From positions 1,426,001 to 1,490,000 of the forward strand of contig NZ_AP027365.1 of NCBI RefSeq assembly GCF_030295995.1: a stretch of 64,000 bases of DNA, given 5' to 3'. This DNA comes from Thalassotalea hakodatensis. GTDB taxonomy: Bacteria; Pseudomonadota; Gammaproteobacteria; Enterobacterales; Alteromonadaceae. The position numbers and the translations under genes were made by a program. Of the stretch, positions 19,139 through 28,669 are shown piece after piece. The notes under the pieces were generated by a model. It did no database searches and was not told the DNA's origin. It worked only from the letters and a program-made list of their open reading frames with translations. The stretch's first letter is position 1. The number at the start of each line of letters is the position of its first letter.

Positions 19139-21568
19139 ATGATAAAAAAAACCATAACATTGGCAGCTTTGCTTGTATGTACCGCATCATTATCGGCGTA
19201 CGGTTCAGTGAAGCAAACCAAAGGGAGCTTTGAAGATAAGTTCCGCCAGTTAGATGAAGTGTTACCAACACCTAATGTATACCGTAACGCAGCCGGCGAA
19301 CCGGGCCATCAATATTGGCAACAACAAGTTGATTATAAAATAAACGTAACGCTTGACGAAGAAAAGCGTCGTTTAGAAGGAACAGAAGAAATTGTTTATG
19401 TGAATAATTCACCTGATTCATTGAAATACCTTTGGTTACAATTAGACCAAAATATTTTCAAGCAAGATTCATTAAGTGAGTTATCTACCACATTCAGAGG
19501 CAATAAAGCATCAGGCGGAAAAATTAGCTTGTCTGCGTTGCGTCGTCAGCAATTTATTGGCGATTCAGAATTAGGCTATACCATTAATAATGTAAAAGAT
19601 GGCCGCGGTAATACCTTAAATTACGTGATTGTTGGTACCAACATGCGTATTGATTTACCTAAGCCATTAAAGCCAGGGCAAAAAACATCGTTTTCATTAG
19701 ACTTTGGGTTTAACATTGTAGAAGAAGATGCTGTTTCGGCGCGTTCAGGCTATGAGCATTTTCCTGACGATGCTCGTGAAGGTGGTAATGATATCTTCTT
19801 ATTAGCTCAATGGTACCCACGTTTACATGCTTATACCGATTATGAAGCTTGGACAAATAAAGAGTTTCTAGGTCGCGGTGAATTTACCTTAGAGTTTGGT
19901 GATTATGAAGTCAATATGACAGTACCGGCTGATCACATTGTATCATCAACGGGTGTGTTAGCTAACCCTAAACAAGTATTAACGAAAGAACAGCGTAAGC
20001 GTTTAGAAAAATCAAAAGACGCAGAGCGAATTGTTTTCATTGTGACGGAAGAAGAAGCGTTAGAAAACGAAAAAGCTGGTACAGATAAAACTAAAACGTG
20101 GAAATTTAAAGCAAATAACGTACGTGATTTTGCTTGGGCATCGTCACGTAAGTTTATGTGGGACGCTCGCGGCTTTAAACAAGATAATGATGAAACTCCA
20201 CTTGTGATGGCAATGTCTTTCTATCCTAAAGAAGGTGGTGACTTGTGGAAGAAATATTCGACTGAATCTATTATTCACACCATGGATGTTTATAACCGAT
20301 TCTCATTTGATTACCCGTACCCAACAGCTCAGTCGGTTAACGGCCCTGTTGGTGGTATGGAATATCCAATGATCACATTTAATGGTCCGCGTACTGAATT
20401 ACGAGATGACGGTAGCCGCACATATTCACAAGCTGAAAAACGTTTTTTGATCGGCGTGGTTATTCATGAAATTGGTCATATTTATTTCCCTATGGTCGTT
20501 AACTCTGATGAGCGTCAGTGGACATGGATGGACGAAGGTTTAAACAGCTTTTTAGATGGTGTTGCTGGTCGAGAATGGGATCCAATGATTCCATGGGGTG
20601 TAGAGCCTCGTGATATCACAGGTTACATGAAGTCTTCAAACCAAGTGCCTATTATGACGCAATCTGATAGTGTTTTACGTTTAGGACCAAATGCCTATAC
20701 TAAACCAGCTGCAGCATTAAACATTTTACGTGAAACGATCCTAGGTCGTGAACTATTTGATTTTGCTTTTAAAGAATATGCACAGCGTTGGAAGTTTAAA
20801 CGCCCAACACCATCGGATTTCTTCCGTACAATGGAAGAAGCATCAGGGGTTGATTTAGATTGGTTCTGGCGTGGCTGGTTCTACTCGACCGATCATGTTG
20901 ATATTTCATTAGACCGCGTTTATAAACTGCGCATGGATACTAAAGATCCTGACATTGACTTTGCACGTGAGCGTCAACAAGAATTAGACAAGCCTAAATC
21001 TTTAACTGACGAGCGCAACAAAGCAGAAGGTCAAAAATTATGGGTTGAGCGCTTTTCAGATATCACTGATTTTTATGACGAAAATGATCGCTTCACCGTG
21101 ACTAATAAAGAACGTAATAAATATCAGAAATTCCTTAAAGGCCTTAAAGATTGGGAACGTGAAGTTTTCACTCGTGCGGTAAAAGAAGATAAAAACTACT
21201 ATGTTTTAGACTTTTCTAATAAAGGTGGTTTAGTTATGCCTATTATTTTAGAGTTATCATTTGAAGATGGTAGTAAAGAAATGATGCGCATTCCTGCTGA
21301 AATTTGGCGACGTACACCTAAAGCGGTTAGTAAGTTAATTGTCACTGACAAAAATAAAAACCTAGTGGGTGTAACAGTTGATCCTCGTTGGGAAACAGCA
21401 GACGTTGATGTAGAGAATAACCACTACCCACGTCGCATTATTCCTTCGCGTATTGAAAGTTATAAGCGTAAAAAGTCATCAGCAAAAGTGAGCCGAGATA
21501 TCATGCATGATATTAAAACGGAACTTAAAACAGACGATGATGAAAAAGATCAAGAAAAAGGTAACTAA
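19139..21568 (+). CDS. Secreted M1-family zinc metallopeptidase
   Basis: 809 aa. It has a signal peptide (ITLAALLVCTASLSAYG). The gluzincin site is HEIGH (near residue 443) followed by the third ligand in WTWMDEGLNSFL, and the substrate-side GPVGGMEYPM motif fits M1 aminopeptidases. A C-terminal region rich in Lys/Asp follows. It probably trims peptides in the periplasm or outside. It forms a pair with the DUF6702 gene 11 nt downstream. A Zur-like box and a strong hairpin lie in its leader. Confidence 0.88.
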   Translation: MIKKTITLAALLVCTASLSAYGSVKQTKGSFEDKFRQLDEVLPTPNVYRNAAGEPGHQYWQQQVDYKINVTLDEEKRRLEGTEEIVYVNNSPDSLKYLWLQLDQNIFKQDSLSELSTTFRGNKASGGKISLSALRRQQFIGDSELGYTINNVKDGRGNTLNYVIVGTNMRIDLPKPLKPGQKTSFSLDFGFNIVEEDAVSARSGYEHFPDDAREGGNDIFLLAQWYPRLHAYTDYEAWTNKEFLGRGEFTLEFGDYEVNMTVPADHIVSSTGVLANPKQVLTKEQRKRLEKSKDAERIVFIVTEEEALENEKAGTDKTKTWKFKANNVRDFAWASSRKFMWDARGFKQDNDETPLVMAMSFYPKEGGDLWKKYSTESIIHTMDVYNRFSFDYPYPTAQSVNGPVGGMEYPMITFNGPRTELRDDGSRTYSQAEKRFLIGVVIHEIGHIYFPMVVNSDERQWTWMDEGLNSFLDGVAGREWDPMIPWGVEPRDITGYMKSSNQVPIMTQSDSVLRLGPNAYTKPAAALNILRETILGRELFDFAFKEYAQRWKFKRPTPSDFFRTMEEASGVDLDWFWRGWFYSTDHVDISLDRVYKLRMDTKDPDIDFARERQQELDKPKSLTDERNKAEGQKLWVERFSDITDFYDENDRFTVTNKERNKYQKFLKGLKDWEREVFTRAVKEDKNYYVLDFSNKGGLVMPIILELSFEDGSKEMMRIPAEIWRRTPKAVSKLIVTDKNKNLVGVTVDPRWETADVDVENNHYPRRIIPSRIESYKRKKSSAKVSRDIMHDIKTELKTDDDEKDQEKGN

Positions 21569-21579
21569 TTAGGTTTTAT

Positions 21580-22077
21580 ATGAAATTTATCACTAAAAGC
21601 TTAATAATCTGCTTGTTTTTGTTCAGTAATGTTATTTTTGCACATCAACAAAAAGCGGCGATAAGTACTGTGTTATTTAATCCAAACACAGAAAATATTG
21701 AAGTAAGTCATCGCTTTTATTTACATGATGCAGAGCATGCTGTTAAACATATTTTTGGTAAAAACGCTGATATTATTCAATCTAAACAAACACAACAACG
21801 TTTTTTTGAATATGTGATGTCGCGTTTTTCATTGAAAGACGATAAAGGAAATACTATTGATTTAGGCCCCGTGGGTTTTGAAGTTGATGGTAAATTCTTT
21901 TGGGTTTACCAAGAAACAAAACAACCTGTATTGTTGAGCGGGCTTACTATTGAACATACAGCATTGCGTGATATTTGGCCTAGCCAAACAAATACTGTGA
22001 ATGTAGAAGGTAAGGGTGATGTTAAAACTGCCACGTTTAATGGTAGTGTTGAAGTTGCTAAGATCGAATTTCATTAA
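21580..22077 (+). CDS. DUF6702-family exported protein
   Basis: 165 aa with a signal peptide (IICLFLFSNVIFAHQ). The pattern of an early HQQKAAISTVLFNP and EVSHRFYLHDAEHA strand pair matches the DUF6702 family, small periplasmic proteins usually encoded beside M1 peptidases, as here. Function is unknown; a helper of the peptidase is plausible from conserved pairing. A strong terminator ends the unit. Confidence 0.78.
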   Translation: MKFITKSLIICLFLFSNVIFAHQQKAAISTVLFNPNTENIEVSHRFYLHDAEHAVKHIFGKNADIIQSKQTQQRFFEYVMSRFSLKDDKGNTIDLGPVGFEVDGKFFWVYQETKQPVLLSGLTIEHTALRDIWPSQTNTVNVEGKGDVKTATFNGSVEVAKIEFH

Positions 22078-22091
22078 TTTGATATTGATGT

Positions 22092-22129
22092 AAAAAGCCG
22101 CTAGGTGTTACGCATCTAGCGGCTTTTTT
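22092..22129 (+). terminator. Rho-independent terminator after DUF6702
   Basis: GCCGCTAG (22097-22104) pairs with CTAGCGGC (22116-22123), flanked by an A run and followed by six Ts. Confidence 0.9.
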
Positions 22130-22145
22130 GATCCTGTAATTAAAA

Positions 22146-22188
22146 GGGTCAGGTACAATATTCAATGATTGAATATTGTACCTGACCC
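22146..22188. repeat. REP palindrome, left side of RAYT
   Basis: A perfect 21-bp inverted repeat with a single-base centre: the left arm starts GGGTCAGGTACAATATTC and the right arm is its complement. GGGTCAGGTAC is repeated in the palindrome on the far side of the transposase gene, so the two probably form the ends recognised by the RAYT. Confidence 0.85.
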
Positions 22189-22264
22189 CTTTAATTATTT
22201 AATTAGGCTAATTAGATAAAGTTAATCTACACTGAGAGCTTTATTAACATATCAAGGATGATAT

Positions 22265-22960
22265 ATGGCAAGGTTACCTAGGATAGATTTACCAAATATT
22301 CCGCAACACATTATTCAACGTGGCAACAACCGTCAAGCATGCTTTTATCATGAAAAAGACTTTAAAGCCTACTTAAACTGGCTTAAGTATTATTCGTTGA
22401 AAGAAGATGTGGCAATACATGCATGGGTCTTAATGACCAACCACGTGCATTTATTATGCACTCCAAAAAAGCCTAAGGCTGTTAGTTTTATGATGCAAGG
22501 ATTGGGGAGACGCTACGTTCAATACTTCAATTATAGTCACCAAAGAACTGGAACTTTATGGGAAGGTCGATACAAATCTTGTTTAGTGCAAAATAGCAAC
22601 TACTTACTAGAAGTTTATCGTTATATAGAATTAAACCCTGTGCGAGCAGGTATGGTCGATAACCCTACTGATTACCCTTGGTCAAGCTATCAAATAAACG
22701 CATTGGGTAAGGTATCTAGTTTAGTTTCTTATCATGATCAATATTTGACCCTAGCTCAATCTGATACAGAAAGGCAGGTATAGTATATGGCGCTGTTTGA
22801 AGAAAAAATGACTGATATTAATGAACAAACAATAAGGAAGTCGGTAAACAAAGGATTAGTTCTTGGAGACGATAAGTTTAAATCTACTATTGTAGCTTTG
22901 ACAGGGAATAGAGTGAATTCAGGATGTAGAGGAAGACCAAGAAGTGCTATTGATGATTAA
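22265..22960 (+). pseudogene. REP-associated tyrosine transposase (RAYT) with in-frame amber stop
   Basis: The first 172 codons encode a Y1/IS200-type RAYT: IIQRGNNRQACF, HUH motif in MTNHVHLL, GTLWEGRYKSCLV, and the Tyr-bearing helix YLLEVYRYIELNPVRAG. A TAG at 22781 interrupts the frame after ERQV. The same frame then resumes (from 22784) with a typical RAYT C-terminal region, including ALTGNRVNSGCRGRPR, and ends at 22960. Full-length homologues run through this point, so one nonsense mutation probably truncated the gene. The 172-residue product retains the catalytic motifs and might still work. REP palindromes flank it. Confidence 0.85.
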
Positions 22961-22967
22961 CAATTTA

Positions 22968-23005
22968 AATGTACCTGACCCCTTTTATTTTGGGGTAGGT
23001 ACATT
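22968..23005. repeat. REP palindrome, right side of RAYT
   Basis: AATGTACCTGACCCC (22968-22982) faces GGGGTAGGTACATT (22992-23005), an inverted repeat with one missing base in the right arm. It shares the GTACCTGACCC core with the left palindrome. Confidence 0.8.
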
Positions 23006-23013
23006 ATTTTGAG

Positions 23014-24885
23014 TTATTTTAATACTGAGATTTCTATGCTACTTGCTTGATCAGCTTGATGATAAATTCGATGATCTGCTTTAACAAAATCCGCTTCTGT
23101 TGCTTTGAATATGTTGTCTACATAATTTTGAGGATTACGATCCAAAAATGGAAACATGCTGCTTTGCACCATTATCTGTAACTTATGGCCACGCTTAAAG
23201 GTATGCATAACATCATAAAGTTCAAAATTAACTGGAGTGACTTCATTCGCAGTAAAGGGTTTAGGGTCACTCATTGAGTCTCTAAATCTTCCTCGAATTG
23301 AGCCCCAGCGAACAAGTTCATGACGATTACCAAGCTTTTTATCTAACTTATTGCTGTTTTCACTTTTTGCTGGAAACACATCAACCAGTTTTACGATAAG
23401 ATCAGCAGCTGTTTGAGAAGTACTAAATTTCAATTTGAGCTCGATATTACCTGATAACGTTAAATCTTCTTTTAACGGCTCTGTTTCAAAAATTAATACA
23501 TCTGGGCGACGTGCAGCAAAGCGTTGATCTTCTGTCATATATGGGCGATCCCAACCGCGACCAATTGCTTTTGAGTGTGGTACTGGTTTATTTGGATCAC
23601 TAATATATTCAGAAAAACTTTTTTTAGTCGTAGGTTTATCTTTACTGATGCTTTCACCAGCGGTTAAGTATAGCGTTTGTTTTCTAACGGCTTTAGGCGG
23701 CCAAGTATCGAAACGATGCCAACGGTTAGCACCAGTATCGAAAATAGTCGCTTTTGCAAGATTGGCACTGTCGCTTGCTTTTAAATGCTCGGTAAAGAAA
23801 GGTAACAATATATGCTTTTGAAACCACTTACTGGTATTAAAGCCGTTATCAGCTTCACCCATTTTTGAGCCGTCACCTCGGTTCCACTGTCCGTGATACC
23901 AAGGGCCCATTACCAGTTGCACATTGTCTTTTTTATTGCCTTGAGACATGGTTTGATAGGTTTCTAACGGACCATACAAGTCTTCTGTATCGTACCAGCC
24001 ACCCACAACTAAAGTGGCAGGTTTTGTTTTACCTAAATGCTGCAATACGTCACGTGACTGCCAATAGTCATCGTAATTTGGGTGAGCTGCAAGAGCATCC
24101 CAAAATGGACGTTTATGTTTAAAATATTTTTTGTTTACATTCGATAACGGGCCTAAGTCTAAAAAGAACTGATAACCATCATGTGTTGCCATATCTTGAC
24201 CTTTAGGCCAATAACCATGTTTTTCATCTGGAAAATTATCGAATGTGTCGAAAAAGACAAAAGCCATAGGTAAAACAAAGGCACCATTACGATGAAAATC
24301 ATCAAAGAACCAGTCAGCAATTGGTGCTTGAGGTGAAATCGCTTTTAATGCTGGGTGAGCATTTATAGAAGCAACTGAGGTGTAGTAACCTGGATAAGAA
24401 ACACCCCACATGCCAAATTTACCATTGTTGTTATCAAGGTTATTGAGCAACCATTCGATACTATCGTATGTATCGGTAGCATCATCAGTTGCTTTTTTAC
24501 CGCGTTGATAAGCATTTTGCGGACGCATATTGTCGTATTCTCCCTCTGAACGGAAGCGACCTCTGACATCTTGAAAAACAAAAATAAAGCCTTCTTTTTC
24601 AAACGCCTCAGATGGGCCTAATCGAGTGCGATATTTATCTACACCGTATGGTCCAACAGAATATGGGGTGCGTTGCATTAAAACAGGGTATGTTTTTGAT
24701 ACATCGTATGGGGTATAGACAACAGTAAAAAGAGTTTTTCCGTCACGCATTGGAACTTCATATTCGTATTTTGCATAATTTTCACGAATATATTCAGCGC
24801 GTTTATCACCGCTGCTGTCGTAAGCTAAAGCGGTCATTGTGCTAGTAATAAAAAGCACCACAACCAGTATGAATTTTCTAAACAT
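23014..24885 (-). CDS. CocE/NonD-family secreted hydrolase (S15-like)
   Basis: 623 aa from ATG 24885, which begins a clean signal peptide (MFRKFILVVVLFITSTMTALA); the longer frame to 24969 adds 28 non-signal residues. Motifs fit CocE/X-Pro dipeptidyl-peptidase-like hydrolases: VPMRDGKTLFTVVYTPYD, QDVRGRFRSEGEY, nucleophile elbow GMWGVSYPGY, VVGGWYDTEDLYGP and a late GPWYHGQWNRG His region, then a C-terminal jelly-roll domain. Family members cleave acyl groups or dipeptides. It stands alone, after the REP-RAYT unit. Confidence 0.85.
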   Translation of the reverse strand: MFRKFILVVVLFITSTMTALAYDSSGDKRAEYIRENYAKYEYEVPMRDGKTLFTVVYTPYDVSKTYPVLMQRTPYSVGPYGVDKYRTRLGPSEAFEKEGFIFVFQDVRGRFRSEGEYDNMRPQNAYQRGKKATDDATDTYDSIEWLLNNLDNNNGKFGMWGVSYPGYYTSVASINAHPALKAISPQAPIADWFFDDFHRNGAFVLPMAFVFFDTFDNFPDEKHGYWPKGQDMATHDGYQFFLDLGPLSNVNKKYFKHKRPFWDALAAHPNYDDYWQSRDVLQHLGKTKPATLVVGGWYDTEDLYGPLETYQTMSQGNKKDNVQLVMGPWYHGQWNRGDGSKMGEADNGFNTSKWFQKHILLPFFTEHLKASDSANLAKATIFDTGANRWHRFDTWPPKAVRKQTLYLTAGESISKDKPTTKKSFSEYISDPNKPVPHSKAIGRGWDRPYMTEDQRFAARRPDVLIFETEPLKEDLTLSGNIELKLKFSTSQTAADLIVKLVDVFPAKSENSNKLDKKLGNRHELVRWGSIRGRFRDSMSDPKPFTANEVTPVNFELYDVMHTFKRGHKLQIMVQSSMFPFLDRNPQNYVDNIFKATEADFVKADHRIYHQADQASSIEISVLK

Positions 24886-25494
24886 AATAAGGCATCTCGT
24901 ATTGTTGTTTTTGTAAACGAAATTATTGTTACAAGTATGTACTGTATAGGCAAGTGGCAGGCATACCATTCAACAGGTAAAACCCTACCATTCAACGCAT
25001 TAATGTTAAGGCAGTGAATGAATAACCAAGTAGTAGTCTTTAAGTGAACACGTTATTAGGAGGGTTGTTCTCTTTGTAGCCCTTTTATGTAGAAAACTAT
25101 ACTTCAATTGCTACGCTTCAATTAAATTACGTTTAGTTAGACCCAAAGGGTAGTGTTTTTTGTCATTTATACGTCGTTATTGCTTTTTCATGTGGAATAA
25201 CTACACATTAATCACAATGCTTGGTCTAAATACCAATAAACGGCTGCAAAAATAAACGCGAAAGATCAACAGATCCTAGTCACAGATCAAATAAGTGATT
25301 TAAGAAATTATTTCAATACAGCCTGTAGAATTTACATAAGTTTGTATAACAAATATAAATTGCAATCAATGAATATGCTTTATAGCCTATTAAACCAGTA
25401 CTTAAAAAAGAATCGATCATGGTATAGCCATTGCACCTGTATGTTTGACTCACAAAATAGAGTGAGAAATTTTAATTAAATATTGGAGAGTACT
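24886..25494. other. 609-nt gene-free region
   Basis: AT-rich intergenic DNA between the divergent CocE and YqjD-like genes. TACCATTCAAC occurs twice within 30 nt near 24965-24995. A segment near 25240-25280 (AAAGATCAACAG, then CTAG) faintly resembles the right end of the element at 47341-47603. No convincing gene, RNA or terminator was seen. Confidence 0.5.
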
Positions 25495-25821
25495 ATGGCT
25501 AGTCAAGCAACGAAAGCACAGAGTGAAAACAGTGAATCAAAAACGACTAAAGGTAACGGATCATCTCCTATTGCAAATAAACTTACTGAGTCGTTACATC
25601 AATCTGTAGATCATTTAGGTGAGCAAGCAGCTAAAACTGAAGAATCGCTAAGAAAAAACGCGACTAATTCAGCAAATTCAATGAAAGATAAGCAAGTAAA
25701 AGTGCAAAGTATGTGGAATCAATCGGCAGTAGGTCGATACACACAAGAACATCCTGTGGCCTCAGCGGGTATTGCTTTTGCAGCTGGAATGCTACTGACT
25801 AGCTTACTTAAGAGAAAGTAA
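25495..25821 (+). CDS. YqjD/ElaB-like (DUF883) inner-membrane protein
   Basis: 108 aa from ATG 25495, which has GGAG 6 nt upstream; the in-frame TTG at 25483 overlaps that ribosome-binding site. A Ser/Lys/Gln-rich amphipathic helical body is followed by GRYTQEHPVASAGIAFAAGMLLTSLLKRK, the C-terminal membrane helix typical of the YqjD/ElaB family, which in E. coli anchors ribosomes in stationary phase. It starts a three-gene operon with YqjE-like and a small third gene, mirroring yqjD-yqjE-yqjK. Confidence 0.82.
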   Translation: MASQATKAQSENSESKTTKGNGSSPIANKLTESLHQSVDHLGEQAAKTEESLRKNATNSANSMKDKQVKVQSMWNQSAVGRYTQEHPVASAGIAFAAGMLLTSLLKRK

Positions 25822-25824
25822 CGG

Positions 25825-26241
25825 ATGAATAATAACGCTGAACATCAAGCTCAAGAAAGTGCAACGTCTGCGAATGACGTTGCACTTTCAGAGATATTAT
25901 CTGCATGGCAAGAAGTATTAACTGTTTATAAATTGCAGATACTAAAAGCGGGTGATCTTGTTGGCTCAGAAATTAAACTCAGTATTAAAGCGATGACTTT
26001 AAGTTTAATAGGCTTATTGGTGTTAGTTGGTATTGGTTTAATCATGTGGATAACCGTTTGTCTAACCATTGCCTATGCTGTATTTACCTTTGGAGGTCAT
26101 TGGTTGTTGATTCCCGCTACAGTATTGTTGATTAATGCAATTGTGGCTTGGATAAGCTTTAAATTGTATAAGCAAAGTAAATCGGCGATAGGGTTACCGT
26201 ATGCAAAGTCGTTGTTGGTGAATTCAGAATCTGAGGAGTAA
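25825..26241 (+). CDS. YqjE/phage-holin-like (DUF1469) membrane protein
   Basis: 138 aa. A soluble N-terminal ~45 residues (LSEILSAWQEVLTVYKLQILKAGDLVGSE) leads into two hydrophobic hairpin segments (about 50-80 and 85-108), the layout of YqjE/holin-superfamily III proteins. It lies 3 nt after the YqjD-like gene. The E. coli counterpart is an inner-membrane protein of unclear function. The holin label is structural only and does not imply lysis. Confidence 0.78.
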   Translation: MNNNAEHQAQESATSANDVALSEILSAWQEVLTVYKLQILKAGDLVGSEIKLSIKAMTLSLIGLLVLVGIGLIMWITVCLTIAYAVFTFGGHWLLIPATVLLINAIVAWISFKLYKQSKSAIGLPYAKSLLVNSESEE

Positions 26242-26244
26242 GCT

Positions 26245-26475
26245 ATGTTTGATCTGCTAAAAAAGCATAAAGCAAATGTTCAGTATATATATGATGATTA
26301 TCAAATTGTTACATCGTATAAAAGGATGAGCATAGAGCAAGCGAAAAATAAAAGCTTATACGTTATCGGTTCGCCAAAAGGACTAGCTGCCAGTTTTGCC
26401 GCAGGTTCAGTGGCTGGTTTACCGTCTTCTTCGCATCAGCGTTTATTACCTTTGATCAAGTTGTTTGTGTTTTAA
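26245..26475 (+). CDS. Small protein in YqjK position
   Basis: 76 aa with a good ribosome-binding site (GAGGAG). The basic N-terminal half is followed by SPKGLAASFAAGSVAGLPSS and a hydrophobic tail LLPLIKLFVF. It occupies the place of yqjK in the yqjD-yqjE-yqjK arrangement, but I see no firm sequence match. TTTACCGTCTTC within the gene (26418-26429) has an exact inverse at 26490-26501 past the stop, so the 3' end could fold into a long-range stem. Confidence 0.65.
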   Translation: MFDLLKKHKANVQYIYDDYQIVTSYKRMSIEQAKNKSLYVIGSPKGLAASFAAGSVAGLPSSSHQRLLPLIKLFVF

Positions 26476-26513
26476 TTGATACTTGTTCTGAAGACGGTAA
26501 ATTTGCCATTTAT

Positions 26514-26921
26514 CTATTTATTTTCAACATGTTTTTTAAAATTGTTCAGGATCATTTTCCATCCTTGTTTCTGTTGTTCTAGAGTGCTTTCATCTTCTGT
26601 TTGAAAGGTTTCTTTAACGGTTGTGCCGTTGTCGGTTTCAATGAACTCAACCGATACAGTACGTCCATCATTCAGGGTAAAATTAATTGCCTCAAAAGCA
26701 ATTATTTTGCTAAATTCCCCTGAAAAATCAAAGGCCATGGAGTTATCTTTCGCTGCCATACGATAGTTAAATTGACCTCCTTCCTTAAAGTCTATTTCCG
26801 CGTTAGGACAGCACCAATCATCGTTGGCAAAATTCCAACATTTAATGTCTTCTGGTGTCACCCATGCATGCCAAGTCTTGCTTAATGGCATATTCACAGT
26901 TGTTTCTATAACTACGTTCAT
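26514..26921 (-). CDS. SRPBCC (AHSA1-type) domain protein
   Basis: 135 aa, a single START-like domain: ETTVNMPLSKTWHAWVTPEDIKCWN at the N terminus, the GGQFNYRMAAKD strand, and a C-terminal QGWKMILNNFKKHVE helix. These cytosolic proteins bind hydrophobic ligands, and many are described only as AHSA1-like. It is monocistronic. Two Cys in DDWCCPNAE are notable. Ligand unknown. Confidence 0.82.
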   Translation of the reverse strand: MNVVIETTVNMPLSKTWHAWVTPEDIKCWNFANDDWCCPNAEIDFKEGGQFNYRMAAKDNSMAFDFSGEFSKIIAFEAINFTLNDGRTVSVEFIETDNGTTVKETFQTEDESTLEQQKQGWKMILNNFKKHVENK

Positions 26922-27105
26922 GTTATCTCCTCTGTATTAGATTTAAGTGTACGCTAAGCCAAAATCAGGCTTTGTGTATTAGTCGAACGTAGTAATGGTA
27001 AATCGACATGTTATGCTAATTATTTTTATCAAGGTCTGTCGACCTTTCGAGATTAAAGATTGCATAGAAGTGTTGGAACAGGTTTAGTCTTAATTCTTCA
27101 TATTG

Positions 27106-27441
27106 TTATATTTCGTGTTCACAAGTGCTGTGTTTTTTTATGATTATTTTTTTAAGGTGATTTTTTATTAACCTTTGTTCAAAATAAAGTGCCACAAAAC
27201 TGCCTACACCAAAAGAGGTAAAGCTAAGTACAATAAAAAGAAGACTGAATATTGAGCCTTGAGTAATGTAATTCAGGTATAAATTGAAAGGGAGCACGAT
27301 TAATAAAAAGCCAACGACTTTAATAAACTCACGAAATAATTTGGTATTTTCTTTTGCTTCAACAATATAATTTTCAATGAGTTCATGAGAAGTATCGTTA
27401 ACTTGAGGGAAGGTTTTGCGTATCCAGCGTGAATAATTCAA
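27106..27441 (-). CDS. Small two-helix membrane protein, unknown
   Basis: 111 aa. A charged N-terminal ~40 residues is followed by two long hydrophobic helices (FIKVVGFLLIVLPFNLYL and IFSLLFIVLSFTSFGVGSF) and a Lys/His-rich tail. I do not recognise a family. It is monocistronic and distinct from the DUF2785 gene upstream on the same strand (about 100 nt away). Confidence 0.55.
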   Translation of the reverse strand: MNYSRWIRKTFPQVNDTSHELIENYIVEAKENTKLFREFIKVVGFLLIVLPFNLYLNYITQGSIFSLLFIVLSFTSFGVGSFVALYFEQRLIKNHLKKIIIKKHSTCEHEI

Positions 27442-27544
27442 AAAGTAATCCTTTTAATTCAGTTCGTTTAACAGTGCTATTATAGAAAATAAAAGAGATC
27501 GTAACAACGATGTACGTAAGTCAACAGTTCTCGTAATTCGATGT

Positions 27545-28444
27545 TCAGTCGACGCGTTTTAATGCTTGCTGTAACGAAGCTTGTATAGCTTTTAGCTTGG
27601 GATTTTTACTGTTACTGGTGATGGCATATAGGTTATGTATAAAACTTCTTGTGTTATGAAGCTTTGCTAGGCCTTGCTCGCTTTGATAAACGTTTTGCCA
27701 GTTCTCAAAGGGGGCAGGAGATGTTACGGAAGTTAACCAATTAGCGAATTCATTAGCAGAAAGCTTGTTTTGCAAAATAATATAAACAACCGGCATGGCT
27801 AAGCGTTTAGGCTCCCCAAAAGTATAGAAGGTGTTTGTAGGAGTAATTTGTTGCTTTATTGCAGTTAATATCTGCTGATGCTGAGCTTTAGTAACTTGTT
27901 TATTAAGTGCAAGTTGTAAGAAAATATCAGCCGTATGGGCAACATTGTGTCGCCAGCCTTCTTGTTCGTTAAATCCTCGGTAATCTGAAATGTTCGACAT
28001 GAAACGAGTGCTAACATCAACAATGGTTTGCCGTTCTTGCTCTGTCATATAAGGGGTTATGCGATCAACACGAACCACTTCCGATAATACTAATGCCGCG
28101 AAAGGTTGTTCGAAACCATTAGAGTCTATGCTTTTAGAGGTTAATATTGTTTGTAGTTTGTTTAATAAGGTATGGAGTGTTTTAATTTCAAGTTCATTGT
28201 TTCTTAGCCATGCGCTGTATGCTTGATAAACAATTTCATCACGTATTTTAGGGTCAGGGTGAGACAAACAATTAAGTAAGATAATCGCGAAATTATTGCG
28301 CTTTTTATCATCTTTGATAGTAAAGTCATTTGTTTTTAAAGACTTAAGATCTTCAGAGGTGATTTGTTGCTGACATTCATTAGCCAATCCGGTATGCGTA
28401 AAAAAAGTTAATGACGTAAGTAGAATTAAGGAGGTTATTTTCAT
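27545..28444 (-). CDS. DUF2785-family exported protein
   Basis: 299 aa. It has a signal peptide (ITSLILLTSLTFFTHTGLANE) followed by a helical repeat-like body. The patterns LLNCLSHPDPKIRDEIVYQAYSAW, FAALVLSEVVRVDR and YRGFNEQEGWRHNVAHTADI match DUF2785, an all-helical family without assigned function. Two Cys (N-terminal ECQQ and the NCLS segment) may pair after export. It stands alone upstream of a divergent spermidine-synthase-like gene. Confidence 0.75.
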   Translation of the reverse strand: MKITSLILLTSLTFFTHTGLANECQQQITSEDLKSLKTNDFTIKDDKKRNNFAIILLNCLSHPDPKIRDEIVYQAYSAWLRNNELEIKTLHTLLNKLQTILTSKSIDSNGFEQPFAALVLSEVVRVDRITPYMTEQERQTIVDVSTRFMSNISDYRGFNEQEGWRHNVAHTADIFLQLALNKQVTKAQHQQILTAIKQQITPTNTFYTFGEPKRLAMPVVYIILQNKLSANEFANWLTSVTSPAPFENWQNVYQSEQGLAKLHNTRSFIHNLYAITSNSKNPKLKAIQASLQQALKRVD

Positions 28445-28669
28445 TATTTTGCCTTAGTAGAATATGTTCGCTTGTGATAAGGCTAATACGAAAACTAGCT
28501 GACCAAGCAAGTTCTTCATTGTTTGTTAATTGCTGGCATGTTGTCAATGAATAAGAGGGAAAATTATTAAAGCTAATATCTTGACCTTATTAAGGTGTTA
28601 TCTGTAAAAATAGTCTTTATAATCAGCCACAAAATTCAATAAAAAAAGCTAATTTGCTTCGTTTTACCT

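Noticed and set aside
25240-25280. Possible second copy of the 47341-47603 element end
   Set aside because: Only a short, imperfect match to one terminus; no partner repeat found.
26418-26501. 12-bp inverted repeat spanning the end of the YqjK-position gene as a terminator
   Set aside because: The loop is 60 nt and partly coding, with no T run; not convincing as a terminator.
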